Source: Chryseosolibacter sp044507775
Lineage (GTDB): Bacteria > Bacteroidota > Bacteroidia > Cytophagales > Cyclobacteriaceae
DNA: 64,000 bases
Direction of reading: 5' to 3'
Assembly: GCA_044507775.1 (NCBI GenBank)
Contig: JBIQIY010000006.1
Location: forward strand, 62,001 to 126,000
The notes under the pieces were generated by a model. It saw nothing but the letters and a program-made list of their open reading frames with translations, had not been told where the DNA came from and ran no database searches. Shown piece by piece: positions 8,027 through 17,450 of the stretch (position 1 is its first letter; each line of letters begins with the position of its first letter). Position numbers and translations under genes: made by a program.

Positions 8027-10146
8027 GCTTTCGGGTTTAATAACAGGATGATGGATCGCGGTCCGACATTCAGCTGTTCAGCTGGTTTGTAGGATTCTCC
8101 CTCTCCGATGACGCCGGTGAATGTATCGAGTATTTTTCTCCATTGACTGCCATATTTTGCCGGGGGAAGGATGTAATCGAGCGACTCATGATGGGCGTTG
8201 AAGATGACGTAAAATGAATCGTCCACCATCGGTTCACCTTTCGGACTTTGCATGTGGATACCCTTCCCATTCAGGTAGACTCCGAGGGATTTTGCGAACG
8301 ACGTGTTCCAGTGTTCGTAGGACATCTCGTTGCCATCGGGAAGAAACCACGCGATATCCTCTACGTCAACGCCTTTGATGGGTCGTCCCTGAAACCACTT
8401 GCGTCGGCAGAACGCGGGGTGACTGATCCGAAGGGCGATTAGCTTTCGCGTGTAGTCCATCAGCTCGTGATCCGCTTTATCCCAATTGATCCAGGAGATC
8501 TCATTGTCCTGGCAATAGGCATTGTTGTTTCCGTTTTGGGTCCGGCTCATCTCATCGCCGGCGACGATCATCGGTACTCCCTGCGACAGCAGCAGCGAAG
8601 TGAGAAAATTTCTTTTCTGACGCTGACGCAATTCGATTATTTCGGGATCGCTGGTGGGACCTTCAACCCCGCAGTTCCAGGACCTGTTGTGACTTTCACC
8701 GTCGCGGTTTTCTTCGCCGTTGGCCTCATTGTGTTTCTCATTGTATGAAACGAGATCATTTAGTGTGAACCCGTCGTGTGCGGTGACAAAGTTGATACTC
8801 GCAGTAGGCCGGCGGTTGTCATCCTGGTACAGATCCGGACTTCCGGTGAACCGAGCTGCAAATTCCCCGAGCACGCTGTCAGCGCCGCGCCAGTAGTCGC
8901 GGATACAGTCGCGATACTTTCCATTCCACTCCGTCCAGCCGGGAGGAAAGTTGCCCACCTGGTACCCGCCTTCACCAACATCCCATGGTTCCGCGATGAG
9001 CTTTACCTGCGAGATAATCGGATCCTGGTGAATCACATCGAAAAACGATCCCAGTTTGTCCACGTCGTGAAGTTCCCTGGCAAGCGTAGCGGCGAGGTCA
9101 AAACGAAATCCGTCCACATGCATCTCCTGGATCCAGTAGCGGAGGCTGTCCATCAGCAGCCGAAGGACTGCGGGATAGTTCGCGCGCAACGTATTTCCTG
9201 TGCCGGTATAGTCATTGTAGTACCGTTTGTCATCCATCAGGCGGTAATATGATACATTATCCATGCCTTTGAAAGAAAACGTAGGTCCAAGGTGATTGCC
9301 TTCGGCGGTGTGGTTGTAGACGACGTCCAGGATTACCTCAATACCCGCTTTGTGAAGCTCCCTCACCATAGACTTGAATTCCGTGACCTGCTCCCCGCCG
9401 ACTCCCGTTGCGGCGTAGCGGGCATCGGGAGCGAAAAAGCCAATGCTGTTGTAACCCCAGTAATTAGTCAGCCCCTTTTCAACGAGGTGCGAGTCGGCGA
9501 CAAAATGATGTACGGGTAAGAACTCAACCGCGGTGATACCCAGCTTTTTCAGGTAGCCGATGGCCGCTGGATGCGCAAATGCTGCGTATGTGCCGCGGAT
9601 TTCCTCCGGGATGTCCGGATGCATCTTGGTGAATCCCTTCAAATGGGTTTCGTAAATGATGGAGTTATGATACGGCGTCTTGGGTGCAGTGGCGCCCTGC
9701 CAATCAAAAGCGTCATCCACGACCACGCTCTTCGGTATGAATGGAGCGCTGTCAGCGTCACTCATCGCCAGGTCCTCATCCTCGTCGCCAATCTCATATC
9801 CAAAGAGTGAGCGGTCCCATTCGATTGTACCGGCAATAGCCTTGGCATAAGGATCGATCAGCAGCTTTGCGGGATTAAAGCGATGGCCGTTATGGGGTTC
9901 ATACGGGCCGTGCACGCGGTATCCGTATAGCTGCCCGGGTTGAATTCCCGGTAGGTAAACATGATACATGTGGTGCGTACGCTCCCGCATTTTCACGATG
10001 GTGTGTTGGGTCTCACCCATTCTTTTGTCGAACAAACACAGTTCAACACCGGTAGCGTTTTCTGCAAAGAGTGCGAAGTTTACTCCTTGGCCGTCCCAGG
10101 TAGCGCCGAGTGGATACGGAATGCCTGGATAGTCTTTGATATTCAA
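8023..10146 (-). CDS. glgX: Glycogen debranching enzyme GlgX
   Basis: A GH13 isoamylase-type debranching enzyme of about 707 residues that cuts alpha-1,6 branches of phosphorylase-trimmed glycogen. The N-terminal CBM48 region begins with the family signature YPGIPYPLGATWDGQGVNFA. Catalytic residues are the nucleophile Asp350 (FRFDLA), acid/base Glu386 (AEPWDVG) and Asp458 (AHDGFTL). No ATG lies close before this signature. I place the start at the TTG at 10146, which gives the usual N-terminus (NIKDYPG) and avoids overlap with the GH57 gene; an ATG at 10251 would add 35 residues that do not fit the family. The stop overlaps malQ. Confidence 0.93.
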   Translation of the reverse strand: MNIKDYPGIPYPLGATWDGQGVNFALFAENATGVELCLFDKRMGETQHTIVKMRERTHHMYHVYLPGIQPGQLYGYRVHGPYEPHNGHRFNPAKLLIDPYAKAIAGTIEWDRSLFGYEIGDEDEDLAMSDADSAPFIPKSVVVDDAFDWQGATAPKTPYHNSIIYETHLKGFTKMHPDIPEEIRGTYAAFAHPAAIGYLKKLGITAVEFLPVHHFVADSHLVEKGLTNYWGYNSIGFFAPDARYAATGVGGEQVTEFKSMVRELHKAGIEVILDVVYNHTAEGNHLGPTFSFKGMDNVSYYRLMDDKRYYNDYTGTGNTLRANYPAVLRLLMDSLRYWIQEMHVDGFRFDLAATLARELHDVDKLGSFFDVIHQDPIISQVKLIAEPWDVGEGGYQVGNFPPGWTEWNGKYRDCIRDYWRGADSVLGEFAARFTGSPDLYQDDNRRPTASINFVTAHDGFTLNDLVSYNEKHNEANGEENRDGESHNRSWNCGVEGPTSDPEIIELRQRQKRNFLTSLLLSQGVPMIVAGDEMSRTQNGNNNAYCQDNEISWINWDKADHELMDYTRKLIALRISHPAFCRRKWFQGRPIKGVDVEDIAWFLPDGNEMSYEHWNTSFAKSLGVYLNGKGIHMQSPKGEPMVDDSFYVIFNAHHESLDYILPPAKYGSQWRKILDTFTGVIGEGESYKPAEQLNVGPRSIILLLNPKA

Positions 10147-10193
10147 TGGATATGGTTTTAATTGGACAACAGGTACAAAAAAATGTACCCGCC

Positions 10194-11531
10194 TTAACGG
10201 TGAGAGTAAGGTACAATTTCCTGCGGCACGGATTCGAGATTCTGAACCCAAACCGGCGTATTGGCCTTCACATCCTGCCGCTCGGCCTCACATGATGAAA
10301 GGTCTTGTACTGTGCCTGCAGGTTTTTCCTTTTCCTGGCGGATGGTAAAATTAAGGTGAGTGACAACATTCATAAAGTTAATAAAGGCCTCATACGAAGA
10401 GTCAAACGGACTAAGATAAGAATGTACACTACCGTCGCTGCCCGTCTTTCCTGACATGTAGTAAAAGTGATCGCCGGTCTGCAGGTAGCGCCAGGATCTA
10501 AGGAGCTTCTCACTGCCGAGAATCTTTGCGTCGCCTTCAAGGTTCATCAGTGAATTAAAGGCGTCTTTCTGCATGTCATTCCCAAGCCATGCGGAGAGGT
10601 CCCTTTCGAGGTCGGCCCACGACGAATAAGCCTCTGCCGACAACGGTATTCTGCCGGGAAGTATTTCGAGTGCCTGCTGCGGTAACACCATGGAAAACCG
10701 GTCATCCGTTGCCAGTGAATCCAGCAGGCCTTCGAGAAACGTGAAGATACCAGCGCTGGACTTGTGATGCTCGCCAAACGTTTCATAGCCCATTGCGAGA
10801 TTTATCAGCTTTTCGGTTGCAGGCATCGCATGGAGCGACGCCATGTACTCACCGATAGTAAGATGAGAACTTCCTTGCGGGAATCGGAAAGCAATGTCAT
10901 CGCTGAGATGATAATTTCGGAGGAGGATCTTCAGGTGCTCCATCTCCGGATGACAGTAGACCTCATTTGGACTTTTTCCCATAAGAATTTTCTCGTCCCC
11001 TTCCACAAGGATGCCATTGAAGCCTAGCATGGCTACGCGTTTGCCGATGTCATCATTGTAGATCAGCCCCGTATTGCGAAAGACCGTGGGGTGGACGGCA
11101 AAAAGCTCGTAGATTTTCTCAGCGTGCTGCAACACCTGGATTTCGAATTCATCACCGCCCCGCAGGCTCGCCAGTGAATGGTAATATGTTTCGCCCAGCA
11201 GCTCGACGCAGCCCGTCCGAATTAACTTTCGAAAACTCTCTAACGCTTCCGGCGCGTATGCCTCCAGTTGCTCCAAGACTACCCCGGACATTGAGAATGC
11301 GATCTTCAGCTGCCGCGGGTATCGCGCGATGAGATTCAATAAAAGGTTGTTGGCTGGGATATAGCAGTGTTGTGCCACGCGCCGCACGATGTCTTCATTA
11401 AGTCGATCGTCAAAGTACGACGGCTCGTTTTGAATGTCCAGGAAATCAAGAGCTCGCAGTCGTCTGGGTTGGTGAACCTGAAAATGGAGGATGATGTATT
11501 GCTTCTCCCTGATATTTTCCAGTGCGCTCAT
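10194..11531 (-). CDS. GH57 alpha-amylase-like protein lacking both catalytic residues
   Basis: About 445 residues from the chosen ATG. Family marks are HFQVHQPRRL near the N-terminus, SMSGVVLEQLE, GETYYHSLASL, and FRNT followed by LIYNDDIG. In active GH57 alpha-amylases the FRNT motif continues with the nucleophile Glu and the YETFGEH motif is preceded by the acid/base Asp. Here both are Gly (codons at 11067-11069 and 10788-10790; residues 155 and 248). Bacteroides GH57 homologues with lost catalytic residues are known, so this is probably a conserved non-catalytic relative that binds glucan or a partner enzyme. It lies first in the minus-strand set with glgX and malQ. The frame is open to an ATG at 11756, but family members start just before HFQVHQ; an intermediate ATG at 11612 is possible. 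Confidence 0.82.
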   Translation of the reverse strand: MSALENIREKQYIILHFQVHQPRRLRALDFLDIQNEPSYFDDRLNEDIVRRVAQHCYIPANNLLLNLIARYPRQLKIAFSMSGVVLEQLEAYAPEALESFRKLIRTGCVELLGETYYHSLASLRGGDEFEIQVLQHAEKIYELFAVHPTVFRNTGLIYNDDIGKRVAMLGFNGILVEGDEKILMGKSPNEVYCHPEMEHLKILLRNYHLSDDIAFRFPQGSSHLTIGEYMASLHAMPATEKLINLAMGYETFGEHHKSSAGIFTFLEGLLDSLATDDRFSMVLPQQALEILPGRIPLSAEAYSSWADLERDLSAWLGNDMQKDAFNSLMNLEGDAKILGSEKLLRSWRYLQTGDHFYYMSGKTGSDGSVHSYLSPFDSSYEAFINFMNVVTHLNFTIRQEKEKPAGTVQDLSSCEAERQDVKANTPVWVQNLESVPQEIVPYSHR

Positions 11532-11803
11532 AGTAAACGGCTTTAACATCCCCGCCGCCTTTCGCGCGAGGTGCTGGATCTCTTTTAATTTCAATAAACT
11601 TTCATACCGCATATCCCGTCTTAAACCTTCCCTAAATGGAGTAAAGCCGGTCGCTTTATTGGAAAACAAAGCCTGGCACACAACCGCTCGCGCGGCTATT
11701 TGAGGAAGAACGTCTACAGCGGCAGCGGCAGAGGAATATTGCATGTACTTGTCCAATACATCCGGATGGCATGAAAATAAACACTCACATGTAAAAAGTA
11801 TCC

Positions 11804-13618
11804 ATGAATTTTCCGATGGTCGGATGCCGGCTAAATGAAAACACCTGCTCGTTTACAGTCTGGGCTCCGCTCAAAGAAAAGGTTGAGCTTGTCATTGATG
11901 GTGGTCGAACTTATTCCATGAATAGGGATGAAATGGGCTGCTGGAGTGTCGAGCTGGAACGAACTCCTGCCGGCACCCGCTACTACTTCAAGCTTGATGG
12001 CAAAGAGAAGTTGCCCGACCCGGCATCGCGTTCGCAGCCCGATGGGGTTCATGGCGCCTCCGCGGTCGCTGAATCGGACTACCCTTGGGAAGACGATGAT
12101 TGGAAGGGACTTCAAATGCGTGAGATGGTCCTCTACGAGTTGCACGTCGGCACGTTTACTCGAAGCCATGACTTCAAAGGCATAGAGTCAAGGCTGGCAT
12201 ACCTGAGGGAACTCGGCGTCAATGCGATTGAACTCATGCCGGTGGCCCAGTTTCCCGGTGATCGTAACTGGGGATACGATGGTGTGTTTCCTTACGCCGT
12301 TCAGAACTCTTATGGTGGCTATCGAGGATTGAAGTCCCTTGTCAACGCCGCCCACCGGGCGGGGATTGCTGTGATTCTTGACGTAGTCTACAACCACCAG
12401 GGTCCGGAGGGAAACTATCTCGGAGAATACGGTCCGTACTTCACCGAAAAGTATAAAACAGGCTGGGGCCAGGCGATAAATTTTGACGATGCGTATTGTG
12501 ATGGCGTCCGTAATTTCTACTGGCAGAATGCTTTAATGTGGCTGGATGAATTTCATTTGGATGGTCTCCGCCTCGACGCTGTCCATGCCATTCGTGACTT
12601 CAGTGCCAACCACTTCATCGAAGCCCTTAGCGAAAGGGTGCGCTCGCTGGAAGAGCAAAACGGTCGCAAGAAGATACTTATCGCGGAGTTAGACCTCAAT
12701 GACCCCCGGTACATATCGGCTGTCTCCGCGGGTGGCTATGGCCTCGACGGCCAATGGACTGACGAATATCATCATGCCCTTCATTCCCTGATAACAGGAG
12801 AAGTGGAAGGGTATTACGAAGATTTTGGTAAAACCGTCCACCTGGCGCGAGCGCTAAGTCATTCCTACGTATATACCGGACAATATTCGCCTCATCGGAA
12901 GAAGTTATTCGGCAGAACGCCGCAGGGCACAACGTATGATCAGTTTGTGGTCTTCGCGCAGAACCACGACCAGGTAGGCAATCGTATGCTTGGAGACCGG
13001 CTTTCTACGCTCGTATCGCGCGAAGCCCTGAAGCTCGCGGCGTGCGCCTGCGTTCTTTCCCCTCATATTCCGATGCTCTTCATGGGAGAAGAGTACGGCG
13101 AGAAGAATCCCTTTCAGTATTTCGTCAGCCATACGGATGAGAACCTTGTTGAGTCTGTAAGAAAGGGAAGGAAAGAAGAGTTCGCTTACTTCAAGTGGCA
13201 GGGTGAAGTGCCTGACCCACAGTCCAGGGACACATTTCAGAGCTGTGTGTTGTCCTGGGATCTTGCAGAAGCTCCCGAGGGACGTGAGATGTTTCTTTTT
13301 TATCAACATCTCATCGGATTGCGAAAGGAGTTTCCTGCTCTGACCGCGAAAAGCCGTGATTCGCTGTCACTTCTTCCCTCAATGGATGGAACCATTGTTT
13401 ATGAACGGAGCGACAACGAAGATCGCCTTCTGGTAATACTGAACTTCCGGAAAGATCATTCATCATGGGTGCTTCCTTCCGGCGAAAAGCTGCGCCGAAT
13501 AATGAACAGCGCTTCCGCGCGATGGGGTGGCCCCGCTTCGGACGATAAGACCACCAACATTGTCTCAGGCGAAATTGAACTTCACCCCGAATCTGTATCC
13601 GTGTTTGAATTTTTATAA
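11804..13618 (+). CDS. treZ: Malto-oligosyltrehalose trehalohydrolase
   Basis: 604 residues, family GH13. It releases trehalose from malto-oligosyltrehalose made by TreY, in the cytoplasm. An N-terminal beta-sandwich (CSFTVWAPLKEKVELVIDG) precedes the barrel. Catalytic residues are Asp258 in LRLDAVHAI, Glu295 in IAELDLN and Asp389 in NHDQVGNR; the NHDQVGNR word and the GHFTRS-like opening of the barrel (LHVGTFTRS) are typical of TreZ rather than of branching enzyme. treY follows after a single base, so both are surely in one operon. It diverges from the GH57/glgX/malQ set. Confidence 0.95.
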   Translation: MNFPMVGCRLNENTCSFTVWAPLKEKVELVIDGGRTYSMNRDEMGCWSVELERTPAGTRYYFKLDGKEKLPDPASRSQPDGVHGASAVAESDYPWEDDDWKGLQMREMVLYELHVGTFTRSHDFKGIESRLAYLRELGVNAIELMPVAQFPGDRNWGYDGVFPYAVQNSYGGYRGLKSLVNAAHRAGIAVILDVVYNHQGPEGNYLGEYGPYFTEKYKTGWGQAINFDDAYCDGVRNFYWQNALMWLDEFHLDGLRLDAVHAIRDFSANHFIEALSERVRSLEEQNGRKKILIAELDLNDPRYISAVSAGGYGLDGQWTDEYHHALHSLITGEVEGYYEDFGKTVHLARALSHSYVYTGQYSPHRKKLFGRTPQGTTYDQFVVFAQNHDQVGNRMLGDRLSTLVSREALKLAACACVLSPHIPMLFMGEEYGEKNPFQYFVSHTDENLVESVRKGRKEEFAYFKWQGEVPDPQSRDTFQSCVLSWDLAEAPEGREMFLFYQHLIGLRKEFPALTAKSRDSLSLLPSMDGTIVYERSDNEDRLLVILNFRKDHSSWVLPSGEKLRRIMNSASARWGGPASDDKTTNIVSGEIELHPESVSVFEFL

Positions 13619-13619
13619 G

Positions 13620-16337
13620 ATGTCTATTCCCTCGTCAACCTACCGTATTCAGCTGCACGCGGACTTTGCCTTTCGCGACTTGCAAAGAATCATCGAATAT
13701 CTATATACACTGGGGGTCAGTACCCTATACGCCTCTCCCATCACACAGGCGGCGCCGGGCAGCATGCATGGTTATGATGTGACCGATCCTCACCGAATCA
13801 ACGGCGAACTTGGAACGATCGAAGAGTTAAAAGCGCTCGTCCGGGATCTCTGCAAGAAAGACATGAGCTGGCTGCAGGATATCGTTCCCAACCACATGGC
13901 CTTTCATACAATGAACGATCGGCTGATGGATGTACTGGAACGCGGACCGGTATCTCCGTATTACGAATATTTCGATATTAACTGGAATCATCCCGACGCA
14001 GACCTGAAGGGAAAGGTGATGGTTCCATTTCTTGGAGCCGGGCTTGACACCTGCATCGACGACGAACAGATCAAACTGGTCTTTGAGGATCACCGATTCA
14101 GCATCCGATATATCGATAAGGATTACCCGTTATCACTCTCGGCCTATCCGTTGCTGGCTTCTCTGTGTCGGAAAGATGAAGATAACGAGGTGGCGTCAGT
14201 GCTCAAGGCGATGCCTGTCAAGGCGGAAGGTCATACGATCGAAAAATGGAATGCAGTCCGCCGGGAGTTACTCGAAGCAATGTCTGAAGATCCGGCTCAG
14301 TTGGCGGTCATCCGGGAATTCATAGCCAGGATAAACGGCGACCGCGGCTTATTGAAACCGATCGTCAATCAACTGTACTACAAGTTGTCATATTGGAAGG
14401 AGACTGATCGGAGGATCAACTACCGGAGATTTTTCACGGTGAACGAACTGATCTGCCTTCGAATGGAGGACGAAGAAGTTTTTCAGGAATATCATACTTA
14501 TTTATTAAAGCTGCATAAAGACAAGCTTGTCGATGGTTTTCGCATCGACCATATAGACGGGCTTCAGGATCCGGCAGAGTACATTCAGCGACTTCGCGCC
14601 GAAATTGGTGAGAAACCCTACCTCATCGCAGAAAAAATACTCGAAGCGAAAGAGGAGATGCCCACTCAGTGGCCACTGCATGGCACGAGCGGATATGAGT
14701 TTCTTTCAATACTCAACCGGTTCCTGACCAATCGCAAGGGAGCGAAACAGTTGCTGACGTTTTACCAGGAGCTTGTTCCGGACCAGCTTCCCTACCACAC
14801 ACTGATCTTTGAAAGCAAGAAGCTGATTCTTGAGCACTACATGGTAGGCGAATGGGATAACCTTTCTGCGCTTTTTCAATCACTTGGCCTGTCGTCAGAC
14901 TTTCCCGCTGATCGCATACGATCGGCTCTTGGATTGTTGATGTTGTGCCTTCCCGTTTACCGGATTTATCCTGACAGCCTTCCGGTGAAAGGGAAAAGTC
15001 TGCTCACGCTCCATGAGGCGTTTGAGAAGGCTCTTAAAGAAGGTCCCGAATTTTCGAAAGAGCTTATCTATCTCAGGCAATTGTTCACGAGCGCGCCCCT
15101 TGACGAGGAAGTTGGCGAAAGGGTCCTCTTGTTTCTCAAGCGCATGATGCAATTTACAGGGCCATTGACGGCCAAGGGCGTTGAAGACACGACTTTTTAC
15201 ATCTACAATCCTTTGATCTCGCATGACGAGGTCGGCGACGCTCCCGCGCCACTCGGTATGACTATCAATCGCTTTCACGAGAAGATGCAGGCACGGCAAA
15301 TGGCCACACCGTTGTCGCTGAATGCGACGGCTACGCATGACACCAAGCGGGGCGAAGACGCTCGCGTCCGTATTAACGTACTGAGCCGCATGCCTGCGCT
15401 GTGGAAGGACCAGGTGACGGAATGGCTATCCATCAATACGCCTTTCCGGACGGAGATTGACGGTAAGCGGGTCCCGGAGATCAATGACGAATATTTTATC
15501 TACCAGTCGATGTTGGGTGGATTTCCCGAAGATTTCGTGGTGACACCTGCGTGGACTGAGCGTGTAAAAGCTTATCTGAACAAAGCCCTCCGCGAGGCAA
15601 AGGTTAACAGCAACTGGTCAGCGCCTGACGAAGTCTATGAGAAATCCTGCGAAGAGTTTATCGATAAGATCCTCAACCCGGATCATGGATTCCTTCGAGC
15701 ATTCATCCCGTTTGTAAGAACAGTTTGTGAGCACGCGATGGTGTATTCCCTCACGCAAACAATTATCAAGCTTACGGCTCCCGGCATCCCGGACATCTAT
15801 CAGGGCTGCGAACTCTGGGATCTCAGCTTCGTGGATCCTGATAACCGGAGGCCTGTCGACTTCGACAAGCGCATGGAGTTCCTGTTTCAACTTGTAGTAA
15901 AGCAGGAAAAAGGTCCCGAGGCGGTGCTGCGATATCTCCGCGAAAACCGCGAAGCCGGCATTGAGAAGCTCTATATCACCTGGCGAACACTAAACTTCCG
16001 CAAGTCCCGGCCGCTGCTGTTTGTGGATGGCATCTATGTACCCGTCGCTATTACGGGAGATGAGATAACTGCCGCGGCTTTTGCACGATGCCTTGACGAC
16101 GAATGGGTTCTCGTGATCTTTCCATTTGGACTTGCACGCCATGAGCGGGAAGGTACGAATGACGCCGCTGCCACCCAGTATATTGTTTTGCCGGAACAGG
16201 CACCGCAAAAGTGGTTCAACTTGTTTACCTCGGAAACCTTTGATGCCGTCAACCAGATCGCGCTTGATACGGTCTTCGAAAAATTTCCCGTCGCTTTGCT
16301 CGTCGGAGGTGACCAAGCCGGTGCGATCGAACCCTGA
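13620..16337 (+). CDS. treY: Malto-oligosyltrehalose synthase
   Basis: 905 residues from the ATG one base after the treZ stop; the frame is open further upstream but inside treZ. TreY turns the reducing-end alpha-1,4 bond of a maltodextrin into the alpha,alpha-1,1 bond of trehalose. It begins with the family word STYRIQLHADFAFRDL and has SPITQAAPGSMHGYDVTDP. The catalytic residues are Asp310 in FRIDHIDGLQDP, Glu338 in LIAEKILE and Asp574 in TATHDTKRGEDAR. The large insertion and C-terminal part, with PGIPDIYQGCELWD, are normal for the family. With TreZ it converts glycogen ends to trehalose, a stress protectant and compatible solute. Confidence 0.96.
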   Translation: MSIPSSTYRIQLHADFAFRDLQRIIEYLYTLGVSTLYASPITQAAPGSMHGYDVTDPHRINGELGTIEELKALVRDLCKKDMSWLQDIVPNHMAFHTMNDRLMDVLERGPVSPYYEYFDINWNHPDADLKGKVMVPFLGAGLDTCIDDEQIKLVFEDHRFSIRYIDKDYPLSLSAYPLLASLCRKDEDNEVASVLKAMPVKAEGHTIEKWNAVRRELLEAMSEDPAQLAVIREFIARINGDRGLLKPIVNQLYYKLSYWKETDRRINYRRFFTVNELICLRMEDEEVFQEYHTYLLKLHKDKLVDGFRIDHIDGLQDPAEYIQRLRAEIGEKPYLIAEKILEAKEEMPTQWPLHGTSGYEFLSILNRFLTNRKGAKQLLTFYQELVPDQLPYHTLIFESKKLILEHYMVGEWDNLSALFQSLGLSSDFPADRIRSALGLLMLCLPVYRIYPDSLPVKGKSLLTLHEAFEKALKEGPEFSKELIYLRQLFTSAPLDEEVGERVLLFLKRMMQFTGPLTAKGVEDTTFYIYNPLISHDEVGDAPAPLGMTINRFHEKMQARQMATPLSLNATATHDTKRGEDARVRINVLSRMPALWKDQVTEWLSINTPFRTEIDGKRVPEINDEYFIYQSMLGGFPEDFVVTPAWTERVKAYLNKALREAKVNSNWSAPDEVYEKSCEEFIDKILNPDHGFLRAFIPFVRTVCEHAMVYSLTQTIIKLTAPGIPDIYQGCELWDLSFVDPDNRRPVDFDKRMEFLFQLVVKQEKGPEAVLRYLRENREAGIEKLYITWRTLNFRKSRPLLFVDGIYVPVAITGDEITAAAFARCLDDEWVLVIFPFGLARHEREGTNDAAATQYIVLPEQAPQKWFNLFTSETFDAVNQIALDTVFEKFPVALLVGGDQAGAIEP

Positions 16338-16412
16338 CGTTGTCCATAAGCCAGCGGCGGAGAGCCACCTTCGCGGCATAATATTGTTAATGAGCAAACC
16401 TAAACTTTCGTT

Positions 16413-17396
16413 ATGGCATCATTCGGCAGTCTGTTCACGGGAATCTGGGCCGCGTTAAAGAAAACGGTTAAGGCGTTCGGGGATATCGATCCATTTAACA
16501 AAAGCATCGTAATAGCCTACTACACGATCTTTTCACTACCCGGTCTCTTGGTTATCATCGTGAACATCGCGGGCTACTTCTTTGGTCAGGAAGCGGTGAC
16601 AGGTGAAGTGACCCGTCAAGTAGATGAAGTCATCGGCGGCAATACTGCGAAGGACCTGCAGCAGATCATCGCCCGTGCTTCTGTAAGCGAGGGAACGACG
16701 CTATCTTCTATCCTCGGCGTTGCCACCCTCATCTTCGGTGCTACCGGAGTCTTTTACAACCTGCAGTTGATCTTCAATGCCATCTGGGAAGTCAAGCCAA
16801 AACCAAAGGGCAAGTTGATGAAGATCGTTAAAGACCGCGTTTTCTCGTTTGGTTTAATACTGGTCATTGGTTTTCTCATGCTCGTGTCGCTTCTCCTTTC
16901 GGCTGTTCTTTCCGCCATCTCCGGCTGGGTGGCGAGCCATATTGCCGAAGGGCTTCAGGTAGTATTCAAGGTACTGGATATTCTCGTATCACTGGGTGTA
17001 ATTACTGTTTTGTTCGCGGCTCTTTTCAAGTTCCTGCCTGACGCAAAAGTGCGGTGGAGATCGGTGTGGGTAGGCGCAATTCTGACGTCGTTATTGTTTG
17101 TTGCTGCTAAGTTTCTCTTGGGTCTGTATTTCGGAAAGAGCGAGCCCGGTTCGACCTACGGTGCAGCGGGCTCAATCGTGCTGATTATGCTTTGGGTGTC
17201 GTACGCCGGAATGATATTGTTGTTTGGCGGAGTCTTCACCCGCGTCTACGCCGCGCAGAAGGGCCACGTAACACCGGCGTCGTCCGCCGCTCAGGATACG
17301 GAACCCCGCATCGCAGGAGGCAGCCTCGCAGGAACGAAGCAGGCCGGTCACACCAAAGGTCAGGAAGGTTATCCGGTAAGACGCATCAAGACATAA
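16413..17396 (+). CDS. YihY/BrkB family inner-membrane protein
   Basis: 327 residues with about six hydrophobic helices, among them IVIAYYTIFSLPGLLVIIV near residue 30 and a GSIVLIMLWVSYAGMILLFG segment near residue 255. The sequence STYGAAGSIV before the last helix is the conserved core of the YihY/BrkB family, once called ribonuclease BN by mistake. Function is unproven; roles in envelope or solute transport have been suggested. It follows treY by 75 bases on the same strand and may share its transcript, which would fit an osmotic-stress link, but that is only an inference. The C-terminal 45 residues are polar and cytoplasmic. Confidence 0.83.
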   Translation: MASFGSLFTGIWAALKKTVKAFGDIDPFNKSIVIAYYTIFSLPGLLVIIVNIAGYFFGQEAVTGEVTRQVDEVIGGNTAKDLQQIIARASVSEGTTLSSILGVATLIFGATGVFYNLQLIFNAIWEVKPKPKGKLMKIVKDRVFSFGLILVIGFLMLVSLLLSAVLSAISGWVASHIAEGLQVVFKVLDILVSLGVITVLFAALFKFLPDAKVRWRSVWVGAILTSLLFVAAKFLLGLYFGKSEPGSTYGAAGSIVLIMLWVSYAGMILLFGGVFTRVYAAQKGHVTPASSAAQDTEPRIAGGSLAGTKQAGHTKGQEGYPVRRIKT

Positions 17397-17397
17397 A

Positions 17398-17430
17398 AAA
17401 AGTGGCGCTCGTTTCCGCGCGCCACTCATA
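17398..17430. terminator. Bidirectional rho-independent terminator
   Basis: An 8-bp stem AGTGGCGC (17401-17408) with GCGCCACT (17419-17426) lies between the convergent YihY and desaturase genes. Read on the minus strand it is followed by seven T, a good terminator for the desaturase; on the plus strand the tail is AT-rich and weaker. Confidence 0.85.
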
Positions 17431-17450
17431 ATTTCAATTTATCAAAGATC

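Noticed and set aside
11532..11756. 75-residue N-terminal extension of the GH57 protein
   Set aside because: Family members begin just before the HQP motif; the upstream part is AT-richer and would crowd the divergent treZ promoter.
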